64,000 nt of DNA from Umezawaea beigongshangensis (GCF_016464305.1 NZ_JAEIOJ010000008.1:297594-361593), one strand, 5' to 3'; numbered from the stretch's first letter, positions 47,546-57,617 are shown. The notes: generated from the letters alone by a model not told the origin. Translations and numbers: made by a program.

Positions 47546-48622
47546 TCACACGCCGATGTTCTTGAACGCGGTGTTCTGCTTCTGCGCCGTCAGCACGTTG
47601 GCGGTGCTGGTCTTGAACATGTTCGGCGTGCCGGACCAGGCCGGTTCCGCGATGTTGATCAGATCGCGGCCGCTGCTGAAGTCGTAGCCGGCGCCGACGT
47701 CGAAGTGACCGCCGGTCGTCCGGCCGAACGGGTTGAGGTTCGCGGTCCACCTCGGGTGCAGGATGACCGGGGCGCCCCGGTCGATGTGGCGCTTGTAGAC
47801 GTTGCGGAACTGGGTGTTGGTGTACCTCGCGATGCTCAGCGTCACGTACGCGCCGACCCTGTTGTCCCAGGTGAGGTGACGGTTGGTGACCCGGACCATG
47901 TTCGTGATGCTGGTCCCGTTCCGGGTGGTGCCCAGCCTGCTCGCCCACGTCGACGTGGAGTGCCCGCGGTCTCCGCTGGGGTCGTTCCACGCCATGATCG
48001 CCATGGTGGTCGGGCCGCAGTAGTAGCCGTTGGGCTGCTTCATCGTCCTGGACGCGGCGATCACGTTGCGGACGCCGGCGGCCCGCTCGACCGGTTCGTC
48101 GGGCGGCGCGGTCTCCCACTGCGCCACCTCCGGGTACTTCTGGTGGAAGTCCGCGGGCAGCTCCTGCTCGTCGGCCGCGTACGCGAAGTACCTCACCTTG
48201 CCCAGCGCCTCCAGCGCCTCGCGCAGCTCGGCCTGCTCCTCGGCGAAGCGGTCCGCGAAGGGCTTGGCCGCCCACTCGGCGAGCCCGGCGGCCAAGGACG
48301 GCTCAGCGACCCCGTCGCCCAGGTCGGGCTCCTGGGCCGCCAGCACCCTCGCGGCCAGCTCCTCGGCGGTCGGCGTCGACTCCTCCCACCCCAGGTGCAG
48401 GCAGTAGGTGCTGCCGTCGAACTCGGCGCAGCGCACCGCCACCGCGGCGAGCTGCACGCCGGTCAGCCCGCGGAGCTGGTCGTCGCTCGGAGACCTGTCG
48501 AGCAGCGACTGCGCGACGACCGGGACCGAGACCGGGTCGGCGGTCGCCGCCGCGGCCGGTGCGAGACCTGTCGCCACCACCAGCGCGACGAGCGCCGGGA
48601 CGGTTCTACCGTAGGTGTTCAT
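47546..48622 (-). CDS. secreted C39-like papain-fold peptidase
   Basis: 358 residues from ATG at 48622 with GAGGGGGAA upstream. A signal peptide runs to about residue 27 (ALVALVVATGLAPAAAATA). A helical pro-region follows to about residue 190. The C39-like catalytic domain then has the nucleophile in NGYYCGPTT (Cys202) and the histidine in GGHFDVGAGYD near residue 310. The form is that of peptidase_C39_2 proteins secreted by actinomycetes, not the leader-cleaving domain of bacteriocin ABC exporters. It heads a two-gene operon with the lipoprotein and is divergent from the SARP regulator gene (155-base gap), which may control it. Confidence 0.85.
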   Translation of the reverse strand: MNTYGRTVPALVALVVATGLAPAAAATADPVSVPVVAQSLLDRSPSDDQLRGLTGVQLAAVAVRCAEFDGSTYCLHLGWEESTPTAEELAARVLAAQEPDLGDGVAEPSLAAGLAEWAAKPFADRFAEEQAELREALEALGKVRYFAYAADEQELPADFHQKYPEVAQWETAPPDEPVERAAGVRNVIAASRTMKQPNGYYCGPTTMAIMAWNDPSGDRGHSTSTWASRLGTTRNGTSITNMVRVTNRHLTWDNRVGAYVTLSIARYTNTQFRNVYKRHIDRGAPVILHPRWTANLNPFGRTTGGHFDVGAGYDFSSGRDLINIAEPAWSGTPNMFKTSTANVLTAQKQNTAFKNIGV

Positions 48623-48777
48623 CGGGTTCCCCCTCTGTGTGCGGATTCGACTCGTGGAGTCGAGCAGTGCCACCGTGGCGGGGACCGGTGAACATCCGCT
48701 GCACCGCCGCTGAACCTCGTTCGCCCCGCGAAGCACCCGGATCCCGAGTACGTTCCCCGTCGGGGGAGGGGTGCGGT

Positions 48778-51672
48778 GTGCCTGGTCTTCGGTTCGGAGT
48801 GCTCGGGCCCGTGGTCGCGTGGCGGGAGTCCGAGGAGGTGGGACTGCGGTCCGGCAAGCGCAGGCTCGTGCTGGCCCTGCTGCTGCTGCACGCGAACAGC
48901 CGCGTGGACCGGGACCGCATCATCGACGTGGCGTGGGGCGAGCGGCCACCGCCCAGCGCGGTCAACCTCGTGCAGAAGTACGTCGGCGACGTGCGGCGCG
49001 CCCTCGGGCTGACCGGCCGGGAGCTGGAGTGCCGCGGCAGCGGCTACGTGCTGCGGGTCGAGCCGGACCAGCTGGACAGCACGCGGTTCTCCGACTGGCT
49101 GGAGTCGTCGAGCGCGCTGCGGGCGGGCGGGGACCCCGGAGGCGCGCGGCGCGAACTCGTGGCGGCCCTGGGCCTGTGGCGCGGACCCGCGTTCAGCGGC
49201 CTGGACACCCCGGACTCGCTCACCGAGCGGGCGCGGCTCGACGAGTACCGCGTCGGCGCCGCGGAGGAGCTGGCCGAGCTGGACCTGTTGCGCGGCGAGC
49301 ACGCGCTCGCCGCCGCTGAGCTGTCCCGCCTGGTCGCCGAGCACCCGTTCCGGGAACGGGCGCGCGAGCTGCTGATGGTGGCGCTGCACCGGGGCGGCCG
49401 CCGGGCGGACGCGCTCGCCGTCTACCGCGACGCGCACCGGGTGCTCGCCGACGAGCTGGGCACCGACCCCGGACCGGGGTTGCGGCGGGTGCACGAACAG
49501 GTGCTGCGCGAGGACCCGGCGCTCGACCAGCCGGTGACCGGGCGGGAACCGGACGTCGTGCCCCTGTACCAGCTGCCACCGGACATCCCCGACTTCACCG
49601 GCCGCGCCGGACCGCTGGCCGAGCTGCTCGCCGCGCTGGCCGACGGCCGGGTGCCGGCCGCCGTGGTGGGCGCGCCGGGCACGGGCAAGTCGACCCTCGC
49701 CGTGCACGCCGCCCACCGGGTCCGGGAGCGGTTCCCGGACGGGCAGCTCTACCTCGACCTGGCGGGCACGTCGGCGAACCCGCGCGACCCCCTGGTGGTG
49801 CTCGCCGAGCTGCTGCGCGCCCTCGGCGTCTCGGACGCGGTCATGCCGGACAGCCTGCACGAGCGGTCGGCCCTCTTCCGGTCCCGGCTGGCCGACCGGC
49901 GGGTGCTGGTGCTGCTGGACGACGCCGCCGACGCGCGCCAGGTGCGCCCCCTGCTGCCCGCGACCAGCGGCTGCGCCGTCCTGGTGACCAGCAGGCGCCG
50001 CCTGCCCGACCTCACCGGGGCCCGGCACGTCGAGCTGGACGTTCTCACCCCGGGGGAAGCCCAGTCGCTGCTGGCGCGCGTGGTCGGCTCGGGGCGCGCG
50101 GACCACGAGCCGGAGTCGGCGGCGGCGATCCTGCGCTCCTGCGGCCACCTCCCGCTCGCCATCCGGATCGCGGGCGCGAAGCTGGCGGGCCGTCCGGCGT
50201 GGACGCTGCGCGTGCTGCGGGACCGCTTGGAGGACGAGTCACGGCGACTGCGCGAACTGCGCGTCGGCGACCTGGGGGTGCGCGCGAGCTTCGACCTGAG
50301 CCTGGGCCTGCTGCCGGAGGACGCCTCGCGCGCGTTCTGCCTGCTGGGCCTGCTCGGCCCGCAGACGCTGCCCGGCTGGGTCGTCGGCCCGCTGCTCGAC
50401 CGGTCGGGCGCCGACGAGGTGGTCGACGTCCTGATCGACGCGAACCTGCTCCAGCTCGTCGACACCGACGCCGTCGGTCAGCCCCGGTACCGGCTGCACG
50501 ACCTCCTGCGCGCCTACGCCGCCGAGGCCGCCGCCGACCTGCCCGAACCGACGCGGCGCGACGCCGTCACCAGGGTCCTCGGCGGCTGGCTGGCCCTCGC
50601 CGAGCGGGCGCGGGACCTGATGTACCCGAGCATGTTCCGACCGACGCCCGGCCGGTCGCACCGCGGCCTGCCCGAGGCCGGGGAGCGCATCGTCGCCGAC
50701 CCGATCGGGTGGTTCGACGTCGAGCGCGGCACCCTGCTCGCCGCCATCGAGCTCGCCGTGGCCTGGCAGCTCGACGAACCGGCCTGGGAACTGGCGCTCG
50801 CCGCCGTCACCTACTACGACCACCGCAGCCTCTACCAGGACTGGGACCACAGCCACCGGATGGCGCTGGGCGCCGTCCGCGCGGCGGGCAACCGGCAGGG
50901 CGAGGCAGCGTTGTTGCGCGGCCTCGGCCAGGTGCACATCTACCGCGACAACGACGCGGACGCGCTCCGAACCCTGACCCGCTGCCTCGACCTGTACCGC
51001 GCGATCGGCGACGAGCGGGGTGAGGGCCTGGCGCTCTCCGGCCTCGGCACCATCCAGCGCGTGCTCGGCAGGCACGAGCTGGCGCTCGACCACGTGCGCG
51101 GGGCGTTGCGGGCGTTCGAAGCAGTCGGGGACCGCAACATGACCGCGCAGATGCGCAGCGCCATCGGGTCCACCCTGCTCAGGGAGAACAGGTGCGACGA
51201 GGCGCGCGGCTGGTTGGACGACGCGCTGCGCCTGGCGCGCGACCTGGGCGACCGCCACCGCGAGGCGGCGATCCTGCGCTCGACGAGCGAACTCCACCGC
51301 GCGACCGGGCGGACGGTGGAGGCGCTGCGCTGCCTGGTCCGCTCCCTGACGATCTTCAACGAGCTGGGCGACGACCGCTGCGCGGCCTACGCACAGCAGA
51401 ACATGGGCCGCGTGTACGCGGACGCGGGCGACCACATCAGGGCCGCGCACGTGCTCAAGCGCTCGGCCGTGGAGTTCCGTCGCAACGGCGACCGCCGCAA
51501 CGAGGCGGACTGCTGGTACCAGCTGGGACGCCTCGACGCGAACCGCGGTGACACGACCACGGCCCACCGGCACCTGGAGCGCGCCTTGGCGCTGTGGCGG
51601 ACGTTGGGCGAGTCGGGATCGGAGTCCGCCGAGGTGGCCCGGAACCTGCTCGTGTCGCTCCGACCGAGGTGA
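48778..51672 (+). CDS. AfsR/SARP-family transcriptional activator
   Basis: 964 residues from GTG at 48778 with GGGAGG six bases upstream. Domains in order: an OmpR-type winged helix (about 1-95, RFGVLGPVVAWR and SAVNLVQKYVGDVRRALG), a bacterial transcriptional activator domain (about 100-245), an NB-ARC NTPase with P-loop GAPGTGKSTLA (about residue 300) and VLVLLDDAADARQ, and TPR repeats from about 690 to the end. This is the complete AfsR architecture. Such proteins activate secondary metabolism or secreted-protein genes in response to kinase or ligand signals. It diverges from the secreted peptidase operon, its most likely target. It is too far from the NRPS cluster to assign it there. Confidence 0.92.
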   Translation: MPGLRFGVLGPVVAWRESEEVGLRSGKRRLVLALLLLHANSRVDRDRIIDVAWGERPPPSAVNLVQKYVGDVRRALGLTGRELECRGSGYVLRVEPDQLDSTRFSDWLESSSALRAGGDPGGARRELVAALGLWRGPAFSGLDTPDSLTERARLDEYRVGAAEELAELDLLRGEHALAAAELSRLVAEHPFRERARELLMVALHRGGRRADALAVYRDAHRVLADELGTDPGPGLRRVHEQVLREDPALDQPVTGREPDVVPLYQLPPDIPDFTGRAGPLAELLAALADGRVPAAVVGAPGTGKSTLAVHAAHRVRERFPDGQLYLDLAGTSANPRDPLVVLAELLRALGVSDAVMPDSLHERSALFRSRLADRRVLVLLDDAADARQVRPLLPATSGCAVLVTSRRRLPDLTGARHVELDVLTPGEAQSLLARVVGSGRADHEPESAAAILRSCGHLPLAIRIAGAKLAGRPAWTLRVLRDRLEDESRRLRELRVGDLGVRASFDLSLGLLPEDASRAFCLLGLLGPQTLPGWVVGPLLDRSGADEVVDVLIDANLLQLVDTDAVGQPRYRLHDLLRAYAAEAAADLPEPTRRDAVTRVLGGWLALAERARDLMYPSMFRPTPGRSHRGLPEAGERIVADPIGWFDVERGTLLAAIELAVAWQLDEPAWELALAAVTYYDHRSLYQDWDHSHRMALGAVRAAGNRQGEAALLRGLGQVHIYRDNDADALRTLTRCLDLYRAIGDERGEGLALSGLGTIQRVLGRHELALDHVRGALRAFEAVGDRNMTAQMRSAIGSTLLRENRCDEARGWLDDALRLARDLGDRHREAAILRSTSELHRATGRTVEALRCLVRSLTIFNELGDDRCAAYAQQNMGRVYADAGDHIRAAHVLKRSAVEFRRNGDRRNEADCWYQLGRLDANRGDTTTAHRHLERALALWRTLGESGSESAEVARNLLVSLRPR

Positions 51673-51899
51673 CCCGGCCCGGTCGCTCTCCTGATCGACA
51701 CGTGGCGTTGCGACTGCCGTGTCCGACCTCCGTCCGGTCGTTCGGAGTCGGGTCGCTGGACGATCACTCGTCTCAGCAGCCCGAACTCCAGCGACACGGC
51801 TCCGCCACACCGGATGAGGATCGAAGCCGCCGGCGAACGCTGTTCGCACGAGCAAATAGCTCGGTGTCGTTCCGGCAGGTCCGGACGTAGCTTCGAGCG

Positions 51900-52496
51900 G
51901 TGGCGAACGAACTGACCATTCCGCTCCTGCCCTGTCCTTCCACCGACGAGATCGCGTCGTTCTACGAGATGCTCGGCTTCGAGATCACCCATCGGCAGAC
52001 GCGGCCGAGCCCGTACCTCGCGGTGCGACGGGAAGACATCAATCTGCACTTCTTCGAGATGGACGACTACGACCCGGCGCAGTCGTACAGCACCTGCCTG
52101 GTCGTCGTGGCGGACACCAGCGAGCTGTTCGAGACCTTCGCGGCGGGAATGCGGTCCGTGCACGGAAAACTGCTCGTCTCCGGCATCCCGCGCATGACCC
52201 GGCCTCGGCTGCGCAACGACCGGCACACCGGGTTCACCGTCGTCGATCCGGGAGGCAACTGGATCAGGATCAACAAGGCCGCCGAGGAACCCGAGGCGCA
52301 GACCAAGCTCGCCAAAGCCATGGAGAACGCCGCGAGGCAGGCGGACGCGCGCGGCGACGAACGCCAGGGGCTGAAGATCCTGGAAGGCGCGTTGAAGCGG
52401 GCGACCGGCGACGAACCAGAGTTTCAAGCGGTGCAGGAGTACCGCGACGAACTCGTCGAACGGATCAAGGGGGTCGAACCGCGTCCGGGCGCTTGA
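51900..52496 (+). CDS. VOC-superfamily protein with a C-terminal helical extension
   Basis: 198 residues from GTG at 51900. Residues 1-125 form a glyoxalase/bleomycin-resistance fold (PLLPCPSTDEIASFYEMLGF, INLHFFEMDDYDP, TGFTVVDPGGNWIRI). The last 70 residues are charged helices (KLAKAMENAARQADARGDER) not found in minimal VOC proteins. The usual metal ligands are only partly visible (His in NLHFF), so binding rather than catalysis is likely, as in drug-sequestering resistance proteins. No strong ribosome site is seen. It stands alone. Confidence 0.8.
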   Translation: MANELTIPLLPCPSTDEIASFYEMLGFEITHRQTRPSPYLAVRREDINLHFFEMDDYDPAQSYSTCLVVVADTSELFETFAAGMRSVHGKLLVSGIPRMTRPRLRNDRHTGFTVVDPGGNWIRINKAAEEPEAQTKLAKAMENAARQADARGDERQGLKILEGALKRATGDEPEFQAVQEYRDELVERIKGVEPRPGA

Positions 52497-52611
52497 GCGC
52501 GGCCCCGACCACCTCGTGGCCACCGGTCCTCCAGGACGGGGGACGGTGAGGCGCGCAGAAAGCCGTCGTCGCCGGTAGAGCGAGCACGTGCGGTGCGGGG
52601 AGCACGTCCGG

Positions 52612-52800
52612 GTGATCACGTTCCTGCTGTACGAGGTCGCGCGGAAGCTGTCGTCCGTCCCGGAGGCGCTTGCCCGCAGCGAGACGGTGAGGGACGCCGA
52701 GTTGCTCGTGCTGCGGCACGAGCAACTCGGTCCTGCGCCGGCAACTCGCGGCCCGGTCCGCTACGAGCCGGCGGACCGGTTCCGGTTCACCGCCCCCGCC
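52612..52800 (+). pseudogene. frameshifted N-terminal remnant of an IS481-like integrase
   Basis: The start VITFLLYEVARKLSSVPEAL and then DAELLVLRHE and PVRYEPADRF match the N-terminus of the integrase-core proteins common in Streptomyces (typically LLVLRHENAVLRRQLxGPVRYEPADRFW, quoted from memory). Between RHE and PVRYEP the expected NSVLRRQLA is present but in another frame, so there are two compensating frameshifts. After PADRF similarity stops and no DDE catalytic region is found. It is a dead fragment of a mobile element. Confidence 0.7.
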
Positions 52801-53346
52801 GGGATCGGGCACGACAACAACGGAACTTCTGGTGGAACGGCGCTTCGACGACGTCCGATCCACCAGGAGTTCCTCGTCCGCGCACCAGAGGCCCTCCCCG
52901 ATCAAGCTCGGAAACGGGCACCGGGAGACTCGGTGCTGCGGCCGGTCACCGCGCGCCGGGCAGTTCCGGCAGCGGCTCTCGACCAGCCTGGTGACGAACG
53001 GCCGATGCGCTCTTCTCTCCCGTGCACACCCGCTTCGGCAACCGGGCGACCGTCCCGCTCCGCGCGATCCCCGCTGGCCGCGCGGCAACCGTCTGGTCCG
53101 GACGGCCGCCGCCGTCGCGGGCCACCGGAAGCCGCCCGAGGCCGGGCCGTGCTCGCTGTCGTCATCGACGGTCGGGGCGCCTCAGCGGGACACCCCGCGG
53201 GTCCTCCCACCGGTCGGGCACCAGCGCCGCACGAGCGTGCGTCTCCGACTTCCCCGGAGCGTGCGGCCGGATCTGCGTCGCGACGGCCGACGGCCACCAG
53301 GGCCGTCGTGGTGACCACCCGTGATGATGAACGGGCATCGCCCGCT
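52801..53346. other. no gene recognised
   Basis: About 550 bases after the integrase remnant. Several overlapping frames give low-complexity Arg/Pro/Ser-rich translations without motifs. Probably decayed mobile-element or spacer DNA. Confidence 0.5.
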
Positions 53347-53538
53347 TCAGTTCTGCGGATTCTCACGGTTCTTGCGGTAGTTGGAGAACAGCGTGATGCC
53401 GCTGGCGATGGCGATGAGTCCGAAAGCGGCGCTGATGTAGAGACTCAGACCGAGGGCTTGAGTGGCGATGTTGGCTGCGACGCCGACTACCAGGACCGTC
53501 GCGAGCAGGGCTTGGGTGCGGGTGAGCGAGAAGTTCAT
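53347..53538 (-). CDS. small two-helix membrane protein
   Basis: 63 residues from ATG at 53538. Two membrane helices (QALLATVLVVGVAANIATQA and LYISAAFGLIAIASGITLF) are followed by a positively charged tail SNYRKNRENPQN. No family is recognised. There is no ribosome site, but TAACTT ends seven bases before the ATG, which would suit a leaderless transcript. Local GC content is lower than in the flanking genes. It could be a small stress or toxin-type membrane peptide, but that is speculation. Confidence 0.55.
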   Translation of the reverse strand: MNFSLTRTQALLATVLVVGVAANIATQALGLSLYISAAFGLIAIASGITLFSNYRKNRENPQN

Positions 53539-53977
53539 GATGAAGAAGTTAGTCGTGTTCGCCAGCGTCGCCGATACCGCAGGCTCCCGGATGTCGGGTA
53601 GAGCAGGCTGTACCTCGATTCCGTGCGCTGGTGCGACGAGTTCGGAGCGCAGCAGGACTTCGCCCGGTTCTGCGCACTCGTGTGCCGTCGTCAGCCCCGC
53701 GGTGACCAGGGTCCACCTGCCTGCCGATCACCGGCTCCAGCAGCGGACTCCGTCGCTCTGGTGCGTTGTGCGCGAAGAGGGACCGGCTCCGGGCCGCCCT
53801 GCTCCCCGTCCGCCGTCGCGCCGATGACGTCCGTGTCGTCGAATCCGGGCTGAAATCGCCGCGGAGCACGAGGTACAGCCTGCGCTACCAAGATCCACCC
53901 GCAGCCTGGATCGTTCCGGTCGGCAGGCGACATTACGGTTCTGCCTGGGAATCAACGAATAGGAAATCGGATTCATT
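53539..53977. other. intergenic region upstream of the MacB-like exporter
   Basis: 439 bases with no frame I can support. It becomes AT-richer near 53880-53977 (for example GAATAGGAAATCGGATTC), which probably contains the promoter and ribosome site of the ABC operon. Confidence 0.5.
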
Positions 53978-54784
53978 ATGACGTCAATCCACAGCGTACG
54001 AGCTGATGTGTCTTCTGGTGCGGGCGTTGACAGCTCCGCGTCGGCGGTGCGGGTTCAGAGCCTCAGAAAGGTCTACGGCACAGATCGACAGGCGGTGACC
54101 GCCCTCGTCGGCGTCGACGCGACGTTCGAGCGGGGAACGTTCACCGCGGTGATGGGGCCGTCCGGTTCGGGCAAGAGCACGTTGTTGCAGACCGCGGCGG
54201 GGCTGGACCGGCCGACCGGCGGCCAGGTGTGGGTCGGCGACACGGAGTTGTCGCGACTGTCGGAGACGGATCTGACGAAGCTGCGGCGGTCGAAGATCGG
54301 ATTCGTCTTCCAGGCGTTCAACCTCATCGGAGCGTTGACGGTGCAGGAGAACATCGTGTTGCCGTTGCAGCTGTCGGGGAAGCGCGCCGACGCCACGTGG
54401 GTGCGGCAGGTCGTCGATCGGGTCGGGTTGACCGATCGGCTGTCGCACCGGCCGTCGGAGCTGTCCGGCGGTCAGCAGCAGCGGGTCGCGATCGCGCGGG
54501 CGTTGGCGACGCGCCCGGAGGTCGTCTTCTGCGATGAACCGACCGGTGCGTTGGACACCCAGACCGCGGCCGAGGTGTTGGACCTGCTGCGTTCGGTGGT
54601 GGACGAGGCGGGGCAGACGGTGATCATGGTGACGCACGACCCGGTGGCGGCGTCGTACGCGGATCGTGTGATGGTGCTGGCCGACGGCCGGATCGTGCAC
54701 GACATGCCGCAGCCGGGAGCGGAGCGCATCGCGGAGCACTTGGCGTCGCTGGGCCGCCGTCAGCACGTGGCGCAGGAGCGCTGA
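53978..54784 (+). CDS. MacB/LolD-type ABC transporter ATPase
   Basis: 268 residues from ATG at 53978. Walker A is GPSGSGKSTLL, the Q-loop is in IGFVFQAFNLIGALTVQENI, the signature is LSGGQQQRVAIARAL, Walker B is VVFCDEPTGALD and the H-loop is MVTHDP. The FVFQ-FNL-LTxxENI pattern is specific to the MacB/LolD/FtsE group, which drives mechanotransmission rather than channel transport. The permease starts three bases after its stop. It probably exports or expels a hydrophobic compound or antimicrobial peptide. Confidence 0.93.
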   Translation: MTSIHSVRADVSSGAGVDSSASAVRVQSLRKVYGTDRQAVTALVGVDATFERGTFTAVMGPSGSGKSTLLQTAAGLDRPTGGQVWVGDTELSRLSETDLTKLRRSKIGFVFQAFNLIGALTVQENIVLPLQLSGKRADATWVRQVVDRVGLTDRLSHRPSELSGGQQQRVAIARALATRPEVVFCDEPTGALDTQTAAEVLDLLRSVVDEAGQTVIMVTHDPVAASYADRVMVLADGRIVHDMPQPGAERIAEHLASLGRRQHVAQER

Positions 54785-54787
54785 CCG

Positions 54788-57289
54788 ATGCTGAAGCTAG
54801 CCGCGAAGATGCTGCGCCACCGCAGGGGCAGCGCGGTCGCCACCCTGCTGGCCTTGACGGCCGGAGTGGTGATCTTGATGTCGACGGGACTGCTCGTGGA
54901 GTCCGGCCTGCGGTTCGAGGCCGCGTCGCAGCGCTACGCCGCAACGGACGTCGTCGTCGCCAACCGCGACATCACGCTGTCGACGGACGGCCGGACCGCC
55001 ACCGCACCGCTGCCCGAGGGAGGCACCGTCCCGGCCTCGATGGTCGAACGGCTCCGGCAGGTACCGGGCGTGGCCACCGTCGTGGCGGACACGTCGGTGA
55101 CGGCGATCCTGGAGAACGGCGGGGCCACCGGGCACGGGTGGAGCAGCACGGTGCTCACCCCCTACCAGCTGATCGAGGGCGCCCAGCCGAAGAACGACGA
55201 CGAGGTCGCGCTGGACGAACGCGTGGCCGGCTCGGTGGCGCCCGGCGACGAGGTCCCCGTCCTGGTGGAGGGGACGGCACGGGTGTACCGGGTCAGCGGC
55301 CTCGTGCGCAACGCCGGTCCCCGGCCGGGCCCCGACGCGTCGCCCGCGGTGTTCTTCACCGACGAGCACGCGGCGGCCGTGTACCCGAGGCAGGGCCAGG
55401 TCGACGCCATCGGCGTCGTCGCCGAGCCAGGTGCCTCCAGCGCCGCACTGGTCGCCGACGTGCGCGAACTGGCCACCGAGGCCGGTGTCAAGGCCCACGC
55501 CGGCGCCGAGCGCGGGCAGCTGGAACAGTCCGCGGACCTGGCGGCCAGCATCCTGCTGATCGACCTCGGCATCGTGTTCGGCGGATTCGTGGCGCTGCTG
55601 GTGGTGTTCGTCGTGGCCGGAACCATCGGCCTCGCGGTCCGGCACCGGCGACGCGACCTCGCTCTGCTCCGGGCCGTCGCCGCTACTCCGGGCCAGATCA
55701 CCCGGTTGATCCTCACCGAGGTGGGGTTGCTCGGTCTGCTGTCGGTCGTGATCGGTGTGCCCTCGGGCTGGTTCGCCACTCGATGGCTGCGCGGGGAACT
55801 GGTCGACCGCGCGTTCATCCCGAACACGTTCCCGTTCAGCGGCGGTGCACCGACTGCGGCCGCCGTGGTGGGGACGACGATGGCGGTGGCGGTGGGGGCC
55901 GCGCTGATCGCCGCCCGTCGGACCGTGCTGATCCGCCCGACGGAGGCGCTCGGCGAGATCGCCGTGGAACCCAGTCGGAACAGCAAGATCCGCCTGTTCG
56001 CCGGGTTCGTCACCCTGGCCGGTGCCATCTACCTGACCACGCTCACCACGACGCAGAAGGGGAACGCCGCCCTCAGCACCGCGCTCGGCATGCTGTTCGC
56101 GCTCATCTTCGCGGTCGCCCTGCTCGCCCCCTGGATCAACCGCGTGGCCGCCCGGCTCCTCGGCCCGGTGCTGCGCGCGGTGTGGGGCGACAGCGGCTAC
56201 CTGGCCGCGGCGAACCTGCGCGCCAACGCCCAGGGCATGGTCACCGTGCTGACCGCACTGGTGCTGACGGTCGGCCTCGGTGGCTCGATCTGGTTCCTCC
56301 AGGACAACCTGGAACGACAGAACGTCATCCAGAACCGCGACGGGATGCTCGCCCAGCACTCCATGAGCTCCGCCACCAGCCTGCCCGAGACCGCCCTCGC
56401 AGAAGTACGCGAGATTCCCGGCGTGGTGGCCGCCACCGGGGTGCGGAACACCTCGATCATCCTCGGCGGGAGCGGGGAAGTCGGCGGTGTGCAGGCGATC
56501 GATCCGGACGGCGTCGAGCACACCGTGGACCTCCAGGTTCGCAGCGGCAGCCTGGCCGACCTGCGCGGGCCCACCGTGGCGGTGTCGAGCCTGCAAGCCG
56601 ATTCGAACGACTGGAAGGTCGGCGACCAGGCCGAGGTGTGGCTCGGCGACGGCGCACCGGCCACCCTGCGCATCGTCGCGATCTACGGCCGGGGCATGGG
56701 CTTCGGCGACTTCACCGTCACCGAGGACGTCATCGCGGGCCACACCGCCTCCACCGGCTACGAGCGGATACTCGTCCGCGCCGAACCGGGCACCGACATC
56801 ACCACCGCCCTGGCCGACGTCACCGACCGGTACCCCGGCAGCACCGTGACGACCACGGCCAGCCTCACCAGCCAGCTCCCCCACGACCTCGCGCTGAGCG
56901 CCTGGTTGAACAAGCTGCTGATCGGCGTCATGGTCGGCTACGCCGCCCTGGCCGCCGCCAACACCATGGCCATGGCCGCTCTCACCCGTGGCCGTGAGCT
57001 GGCTTCACTGCGCATGGTCGGCGTCACCCGGAAGCAGGTGAGGAGAATGGTCCACGCGGAACAGTCCGGCCTGCTCGGTGTCTCCCTGCTCGTCGGCGGA
57101 TGCATCGCCGCGCTCACCCTGGTGTCAGTGGTGCGCACTCTCACCGGGCAGAGCGTTCCCCACGTCCCCCCGCTGGGATGGGTGTCCATCATCGGCGGCA
57201 CGACGCTGCTCGCCCTGCTCACCACCGTCCTGCCCGTCGCACGACTGCTCCGCGTCCCCCCGATCGCCGGCATCGGCGTCAAGGAGTGA
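54788..57289 (+). CDS. FtsX/MacB-like ABC transporter permease
   Basis: 833 residues from ATG at 54788. One membrane helix near the N-terminus (ATLLALTAGVVILMSTGLLV) is followed by an extracellular region. A first FtsX domain lies at about 255-370 (GIVFGGFVALLVVFVVAGTI, ALLRAVAATPGQ), a central helix pair at about 400-470, a second extracellular region, and a second FtsX domain at about 700-830 (AALAAANTMAMAALTRGREL, ASLRMVGVTRKQ). This duplicated architecture is usual for actinomycete permeases that act as single-chain dimers with a LolD-type ATPase. It forms an operon with the preceding ATPase. Confidence 0.92.
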   Translation: MLKLAAKMLRHRRGSAVATLLALTAGVVILMSTGLLVESGLRFEAASQRYAATDVVVANRDITLSTDGRTATAPLPEGGTVPASMVERLRQVPGVATVVADTSVTAILENGGATGHGWSSTVLTPYQLIEGAQPKNDDEVALDERVAGSVAPGDEVPVLVEGTARVYRVSGLVRNAGPRPGPDASPAVFFTDEHAAAVYPRQGQVDAIGVVAEPGASSAALVADVRELATEAGVKAHAGAERGQLEQSADLAASILLIDLGIVFGGFVALLVVFVVAGTIGLAVRHRRRDLALLRAVAATPGQITRLILTEVGLLGLLSVVIGVPSGWFATRWLRGELVDRAFIPNTFPFSGGAPTAAAVVGTTMAVAVGAALIAARRTVLIRPTEALGEIAVEPSRNSKIRLFAGFVTLAGAIYLTTLTTTQKGNAALSTALGMLFALIFAVALLAPWINRVAARLLGPVLRAVWGDSGYLAAANLRANAQGMVTVLTALVLTVGLGGSIWFLQDNLERQNVIQNRDGMLAQHSMSSATSLPETALAEVREIPGVVAATGVRNTSIILGGSGEVGGVQAIDPDGVEHTVDLQVRSGSLADLRGPTVAVSSLQADSNDWKVGDQAEVWLGDGAPATLRIVAIYGRGMGFGDFTVTEDVIAGHTASTGYERILVRAEPGTDITTALADVTDRYPGSTVTTTASLTSQLPHDLALSAWLNKLLIGVMVGYAALAAANTMAMAALTRGRELASLRMVGVTRKQVRRMVHAEQSGLLGVSLLVGGCIAALTLVSVVRTLTGQSVPHVPPLGWVSIIGGTTLLALLTTVLPVARLLRVPPIAGIGVKE

Positions 57290-57296
57290 CGGCCAC

Positions 57297-57317
57297 CGGG
57301 GACGGCAGGCGTCCCCG
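57297..57317 (+). terminator. hairpin after the ABC operon
   Basis: An 8-bp stem CGGGGACG/CGTCCCCG with a 5-base loop lies eight bases after the permease stop. No U tract. A modest terminator candidate. Confidence 0.5.
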
Positions 57318-57617
57318 ATCCGGTTGAGCGACGACCGGAGGGCGTGTGCGCACCGCGGGGACGCCCTTCGGCCGTCGTCGCCACGCGTCCGGCCGAAGAG
57401 GACGCGGGCGGCGGTCTTCGGAGCCCCCGTGCCGCAGGTCGACGTCGCTCGGCTTCACCGCCCGCTCCGGATCGGGTTCGCACTCCGCAGTCGTGTGGAA
57501 CGCGGTGCGCACCCGCAGCGCCGGAGCCGACCGCTCGGCCAGGACAACGCAGCCACACGTCGTGCGTGCGTCGGCGGCCCCCCGAACAGCGGCGTGCGCC
57601 GCCCTTCAGGAGGGATC
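57318..57617. other. intergenic region upstream of the PucR gene
   Basis: 300 bases without a supported gene. It should hold the promoter of the PucR-type regulator. Open frames here are low-complexity and lack ribosome sites. Confidence 0.5.
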
